Part shown: piece by piece, positions 15,543-19,461 of the stretch | Position numbering within the stretch: position 1 is the first letter of the stretch | Layout of the letters: each line of letters begins with the position of its first letter | NCBI GenBank assembly: GCA_047605205.1 | Contig: JASGGE010000069.1 | Coordinates: forward strand, 1-19,461 | Source of the DNA: Siphonobacter sp047605205 | GTDB taxonomy: Bacteria > Bacteroidota > Bacteroidia > Cytophagales > Spirosomataceae | Length of the DNA stretch: 19,461 nt | Direction: 5' to 3' | The notes under the pieces: generated by a model | What the model saw: the letters and a program-made list of their open reading frames with translations, nothing else | Told to the model about the DNA's origin: nothing | Database searches by the model: none | Program-made: the position numbers and the translations under genes

Positions 15543-15741
15543 GGCTTTTTTACGGTTGGGTTTTACTATTTGGGATGATCCACTGACCGTGTTTTGGTTA
15601 CTACTAAACATATCGGGTTTAATATTTTCTGTACTATGTGAACACTTACAAAACGAAAAGTTTAATGCTAAAAGATTCCGTGTTTTAGTATTTAATCGTG
15701 TTTTAATTTCTATTTAAAGCCTATCTCTATACGTAATTATG

Positions 15742-15797
15742 GGTCATTAACAAAAAAGGGGAACCCGATATCGGGTTCCCCTTTTTTGTTAATGACC
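15742..15797 (-). terminator. 56-base perfect palindrome acting as purL terminator
   Basis: Two 28-base arms are exactly complementary, centred on GATATC with no spare loop. The core is GGGGAACCCGAT/ATCGGGTTCCCC flanked by A6 on the left and T6 on the right, giving a strong intrinsic terminator in either direction. The pairing continues outward through GGTCATTAAC/GTTAATGACC. It starts six bases after the purL stop codon. Confidence 0.9.
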
Positions 15798-15803
15798 TGT
15801 ATT

Positions 15804-18800
15804 TTAGTGCCGTTCAATTAACCAGTTCCTGGCATTTACGAAGGCTTCGATCCAGGGAGATACTTCATCTTTACGCTCCGACGGATAATAAGGCCATTGC
15901 CATTGTAAAGAAGAACGTTCGGCGTGGGGCATCATCACCAGATGGCGGCCTGTTTTGTCACATAGCATGGCCGCATCGTAGTCAGACCCATTCGGGTTAG
16001 CCGGGTAGGTATGATAACTATATTTAGCCGCAATCTGGTATTCATTTTCTTCGTATGGAAACTCAAACCGGCCTTCTCCGTGTGAAACCCAAACACCCAG
16101 TGTACTACCTGCCAATGAAGAAAGCATCACAGAATTGTTTTCCTGGATGGTTACCGTTGTAAACAGGCTTTCGTGCTTATGGCTTTCATTAAGCTTCATT
16201 TTGGGCTTTAGCTCATGGCCGGAGTTAATCAGACCAAGTTCTATGAATAACTGGCAACCGTTACAAATTCCAACGGAAAGCGTATCCTTACGTTTAAAGA
16301 AGTTTTCAATTGCCAGCCTGGCTTTTTCATTATATAAAAAAGCACCCGCCCAGCCTTTAGCCGAGCCGAGTACATCGGAATTTGAAAAGCCACCAACAGC
16401 ACCCAGAAACTGACTATCTTCGAGAGTCTCTCGACCTGAAATCAAGTCGGTCATGTGAACATCTTTCACATCAAAACCTGCCAGATATAGTGCATTTGCC
16501 AATTCCCGTTCTGAGTTACTTCCTTTTTCCCGCAAAACAGCTGCTTTCGGACGAACCCCGCTAACAACTGGTTTCTGGCCCGTAAACTGAGTCGGGAAAT
16601 TATATTGCAACAAATGATTCTTGTAGTTTTCAAAACGCTCTGTTGCTTTCGCTTTGCCACTCTGTTTCTGATCGAGCAAGTAAGACGTTTTAAACCATAC
16701 ATCACGAAGGTAGTCGATGTCCAGACTCCAACTTAACTCCTGATCATTAATGAGCAAAGTGGGTTCGGAAGTTACCTCACCAATTTTATGGTAAGGAACG
16801 CCTCTGGCTTTTAAGATTTCCTCAACGGAAACATCTGCCTGGAAGACAATACTGATATTTTCCGAAAATAACTTGGCAACAGAATCCTGTTGACCTAAAG
16901 CCGTTAAGTCCAGCTTAGCTCCGAGATTTCGGTCCGCAAAGCACAGTTCCAGTAGTGTAGTGATCAAACCACCACTTCCTACGTCATGGCCCGCCTGAAT
17001 TTTACCAGCTTTAATGAGTTCCTGAATACTATTAAAAGCTGTTTTAAATGCTTCAGCATCCAATACATCGGGCGTTTCATTACCAATCCGATTCAGAATC
17101 TGAGCGAAAGAAGACCCACCCAGTTTGTACTGATCACCGGAGAGATTAATGTAATAAATGGCTCCACCATCTTTTCGCAATACCGGCTCCACCACCGCAC
17201 GAACATCATTACAAGGGCCTGCCGCCGAGATAATCACAGTACCCGGAGCCAGCACATCTGTATTGGAATATTTTTGCTTCATGGATAAGGAATCCTTACC
17301 CGTTGGAATATTGATTCCCAGGTTAATAGCAAAATCTGAACAGGCCTGAACGGCCTTGTATAAACGGGCGTCTTCACCTTTATTTTTACAAGCCCACATC
17401 CAGTTAGCAGAAAGTGACACGCTCTTCAGCCCTTCTTCCAGAGGAGCCCATACCAGATTGGAAAGGGCTTCGGCAATGGCATTACGACTACCCGCCGCCG
17501 GATCAATCAGAGCCGAAATTGGAGCATGACCAATCGAAGTAGCGATACCGTCTTTTCCCTGAAAGTCAAGGGCCATTACACCACAGTTGTTCAAAGGCAA
17601 GTGCAATGGTCCAACGTTCTGCTGTTTGGCAACACGCCCACCCACGCAACGATCTACTTTATTGGTCAACCAGTCTTTACAGGCTACTGCTTCCAATTGA
17701 AGAACGGCTTCCAGGTAGGTCTCCAAATCACTCACTTTGTATGTAACTGGCTGATAGGTACGCTCAACCGTTTCATCCGTCATGATCGTTTTAGGAGCAC
17801 TGCCAAACATATCGGCCAATGCCAGATCCATTGGTTTTGCTTCTCTCGTATGCGAAGCAATTGTAAACCGATGATCAGCCGTAACCTCCCCAACTACATA
17901 CATGGGAGCTCGCTCCCGATCTGCAATGCGATGCAGTATTTCAATATCGTCAGCACTGATTACCAGCCCCATCCGTTCCTGAGACTCATTACCAATGATT
18001 TCTTTGGCTGAAAGCGTAGGGTCACCTACTGGTAATTTATCCAGATCTATCGATCCGCCCGTTTCTTCAATTAATTCAGAAAGGCAATTCAAGTGCCCGC
18101 CCGCTCCGTGATCGTGAATCGAGACGATGGGGTTTGTATTGCTTTCTACCAGTCCACGAACAGCGTTGGCAACCCTTTTCTGCATTTCCGGATTTGATCG
18201 TTGAATAGCGTTCAGCTCGATACCCGAACCAAATTTTCCGGTATCAGCCGAAGAAACCGCAGCTCCACCTAATCCAATCCGATAGTTATCACCACCCATT
18301 ACCACAATCTGATCGCCCTGGCTTGGATGATGTTTTTTAGCCTGATCTGCTTTTCCATAGCCTATTCCACCAGCTTGCATAATCACTTTATCATACCCAA
18401 GAATACGGCCTTCTTCTTCGTGTTCGAACGTTAATACCGAACCCGTAATAAGCGGTTGACCAAATTTATTCCCAAAATCAGTAGCTCCGTTAGACGCCTT
18501 GATCAGAATGTCCATTGGGGTTTGGTATAGCCATTTACGCTCAGCAACTCCTTTTTCCCAGGGGCGATCCTGCTCCAAACGAGAAAGGGCGGTCATGTAC
18601 ACGGCTGTTCCTGCCAGGGGAATAGCTCCCTGCCCACCCGCCAGCCGATCACGGATTTCACCGCCCGTTCCAGTAGCTGCCCCGTTAAACGGTTCTACAG
18701 TAGTTGGAAAGTTATGCGTTTCTGCCTTAAGGGAAATAACGGAGTCAAATTCCGTTACTTCGTAATACTCAGGCACATCGGGCCGCTTAGGGGCCAGCTG

Positions 18801-19460
18801 TTGTACGCGTGGCCCTTTTACGAAGGCTACGTTATCTTTATAAGCCGAAATAATTCCGTTTGGATTCGTTTCGGATGTTTTGCGAATAAGTTTAAATAAG
18901 GAAGTGGGTTTTGTCTCACCATCAATAACAAAAGTTCCGTTGAAAATTTTATGGCGGCAGTGCTCTGAATTAACCTGCGAAAACCCAAATACTTCTGCAT
19001 CTGTCAGCTTACGTCCTAGTTTTTTGGATAAATTGTTCAGGTAATCAACTTCTTCATCACTGAGAGAAAGTCCTTCCTGATGGTTATAAGCAGCGATATC
19101 GTCTAACTCCAGAATGGGTTCAGGCTCAATATTGATCGTGAAGATACCCTGATTGAGTTGCTCATATTTTTGGGAGATCATCGGGTCATACTCCGTGGAG
19201 TCTTTTTCTGCTTTCGTAAACTCCTCAATCCGACTGATTCCCTGAATATTCATATTCTGAGTAATCTCCACTGCATTGGTGCTCCAGGGGGTTATCATGG
19301 CTGCCCGTGGACCGATAAATACCTGATTAATCGTGGTTTCTGGCGATAAAGAAGTTCCTCCGAAGAGCCAGTTCAATTTGGAAATGTCCGTTTCAGTCAA
19401 TGACTGCTGGGTTTCAACCGCGTAAACAGTAACTTGATCGGCAGAAAAGAAATAAATCAT
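15804..19460 (-). CDS. purL: Phosphoribosylformylglycinamidine synthase, large single-chain form
   Basis: The product is 1218 residues and appears complete. It converts FGAR, glutamine and ATP to FGAM in de novo purine synthesis, in the cytosol. The N-terminal domain is followed by FGFSQVNSEHCRHKIFNG (158-175) and KAETHNFPTTVEPFNGAATG (245-264), the ATP/FGAR-binding motifs of the AIRS-like half. HDHGAGGH (449-456) and a second AIRS-like half (HDVGSGG, 825-831) follow. The C-terminal class I glutaminase has GICNGCQ with the nucleophile C1066 and PHAERS with H1179 and E1181. Length fits the fused large PurL seen in Bacteroidota and enterobacteria, not the short PurL that needs PurS and PurQ. 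The ATG is only one base inside the window, so its promoter is not visible. MIYFFSADQVTVYAVET is a normal family start. Confidence 0.97.
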   Translation of the reverse strand: MIYFFSADQVTVYAVETQQSLTETDISKLNWLFGGTSLSPETTINQVFIGPRAAMITPWSTNAVEITQNMNIQGISRIEEFTKAEKDSTEYDPMISQKYEQLNQGIFTINIEPEPILELDDIAAYNHQEGLSLSDEEVDYLNNLSKKLGRKLTDAEVFGFSQVNSEHCRHKIFNGTFVIDGETKPTSLFKLIRKTSETNPNGIISAYKDNVAFVKGPRVQQLAPKRPDVPEYYEVTEFDSVISLKAETHNFPTTVEPFNGAATGTGGEIRDRLAGGQGAIPLAGTAVYMTALSRLEQDRPWEKGVAERKWLYQTPMDILIKASNGATDFGNKFGQPLITGSVLTFEHEEEGRILGYDKVIMQAGGIGYGKADQAKKHHPSQGDQIVVMGGDNYRIGLGGAAVSSADTGKFGSGIELNAIQRSNPEMQKRVANAVRGLVESNTNPIVSIHDHGAGGHLNCLSELIEETGGSIDLDKLPVGDPTLSAKEIIGNESQERMGLVISADDIEILHRIADRERAPMYVVGEVTADHRFTIASHTREAKPMDLALADMFGSAPKTIMTDETVERTYQPVTYKVSDLETYLEAVLQLEAVACKDWLTNKVDRCVGGRVAKQQNVGPLHLPLNNCGVMALDFQGKDGIATSIGHAPISALIDPAAGSRNAIAEALSNLVWAPLEEGLKSVSLSANWMWACKNKGEDARLYKAVQACSDFAINLGINIPTGKDSLSMKQKYSNTDVLAPGTVIISAAGPCNDVRAVVEPVLRKDGGAIYYINLSGDQYKLGGSSFAQILNRIGNETPDVLDAEAFKTAFNSIQELIKAGKIQAGHDVGSGGLITTLLELCFADRNLGAKLDLTALGQQDSVAKLFSENISIVFQADVSVEEILKARGVPYHKIGEVTSEPTLLINDQELSWSLDIDYLRDVWFKTSYLLDQKQSGKAKATERFENYKNHLLQYNFPTQFTGQKPVVSGVRPKAAVLREKGSNSERELANALYLAGFDVKDVHMTDLISGRETLEDSQFLGAVGGFSNSDVLGSAKGWAGAFLYNEKARLAIENFFKRKDTLSVGICNGCQLFIELGLINSGHELKPKMKLNESHKHESLFTTVTIQENNSVMLSSLAGSTLGVWVSHGEGRFEFPYEENEYQIAAKYSYHTYPANPNGSDYDAAMLCDKTGRHLVMMPHAERSSLQWQWPYYPSERKDEVSPWIEAFVNARNWLIERH

Positions 19461-19461
19461 G

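Noticed and set aside
17526..18011. 161-codon open frame on the plus strand inside purL
   Set aside because: It is antisense to a highly conserved part of PurL, and its translation shows no domain or signal. Its openness is explained by the codon use of purL.

Overview
The window reads as chromosomal DNA of a Bacteroidota bacterium, most likely of the Cytophagales/Spirosoma-Dyadobacter type. The evidence is a complete SusC/SusD pair, an ECF sigma factor with a FecR-type anti-sigma factor, a SusC that carries an STN domain, the near absence of Shine-Dalgarno sequences, and the large single-chain PurL. The genus is an inference. Almost every real gene lies on the minus strand.

Layout from left to right. 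Positions 1-54 are the 3' end of a plus-strand structured RNA, most likely tmRNA (ssrA), followed by a strong terminator at 60-94. Next comes a decayed plus-strand piece of an MFS transporter (about 183-491) with two frameshifts. From 13098 down to 459 runs a polysaccharide utilisation locus (PUL), read right to left: ECF sigma factor, FecR-like anti-sigma factor, a 250-base structured leader, SusC, SusD, an exported FAD-dependent oxidoreductase, a GH78 alpha-L-rhamnosidase-like enzyme and a GH127 beta-L-arabinofuranosidase-like enzyme. The five genes from susC onward are separated by only 13, 13, 27 and 44 bases and are probably one transcript. To the right is an AT-rich spacer (13153-13991) with at most one doubtful small membrane ORF. 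After it come a plus-strand exported mini-protein that looks like an internally deleted NTF2/DUF4440-type protein, a minus-strand exported protein with three short repeats and a Tyr/Gly-rich tail, a 56-base perfect palindrome acting as terminator, and a full-length purL whose start codon is at the window edge.

How the genes work together (inference from family knowledge). Binding of a glycan at SusC would be passed through the SusC STN domain to the FecR protein in the inner membrane. That would release the sigma factor, which would transcribe the susC operon. SusD captures and SusC imports a plant-type glycan containing L-rhamnose and L-arabinofuranose. In the periplasm GH78 and GH127 remove the terminal sugars, and the flavoprotein may oxidise a sugar or aglycone. 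PurL is unrelated housekeeping purine synthesis.

The observations most worth a second look are a predicted three-way-junction RNA in the susC leader, the flavoprotein with a Sec-type rather than a Tat-type signal in a glycan operon, the MFS scar beside the tmRNA, the in-frame collapsed NTF2-like gene, and the unrecognised repeat protein next to purL. I did not find a clear, wholly new multi-gene system.
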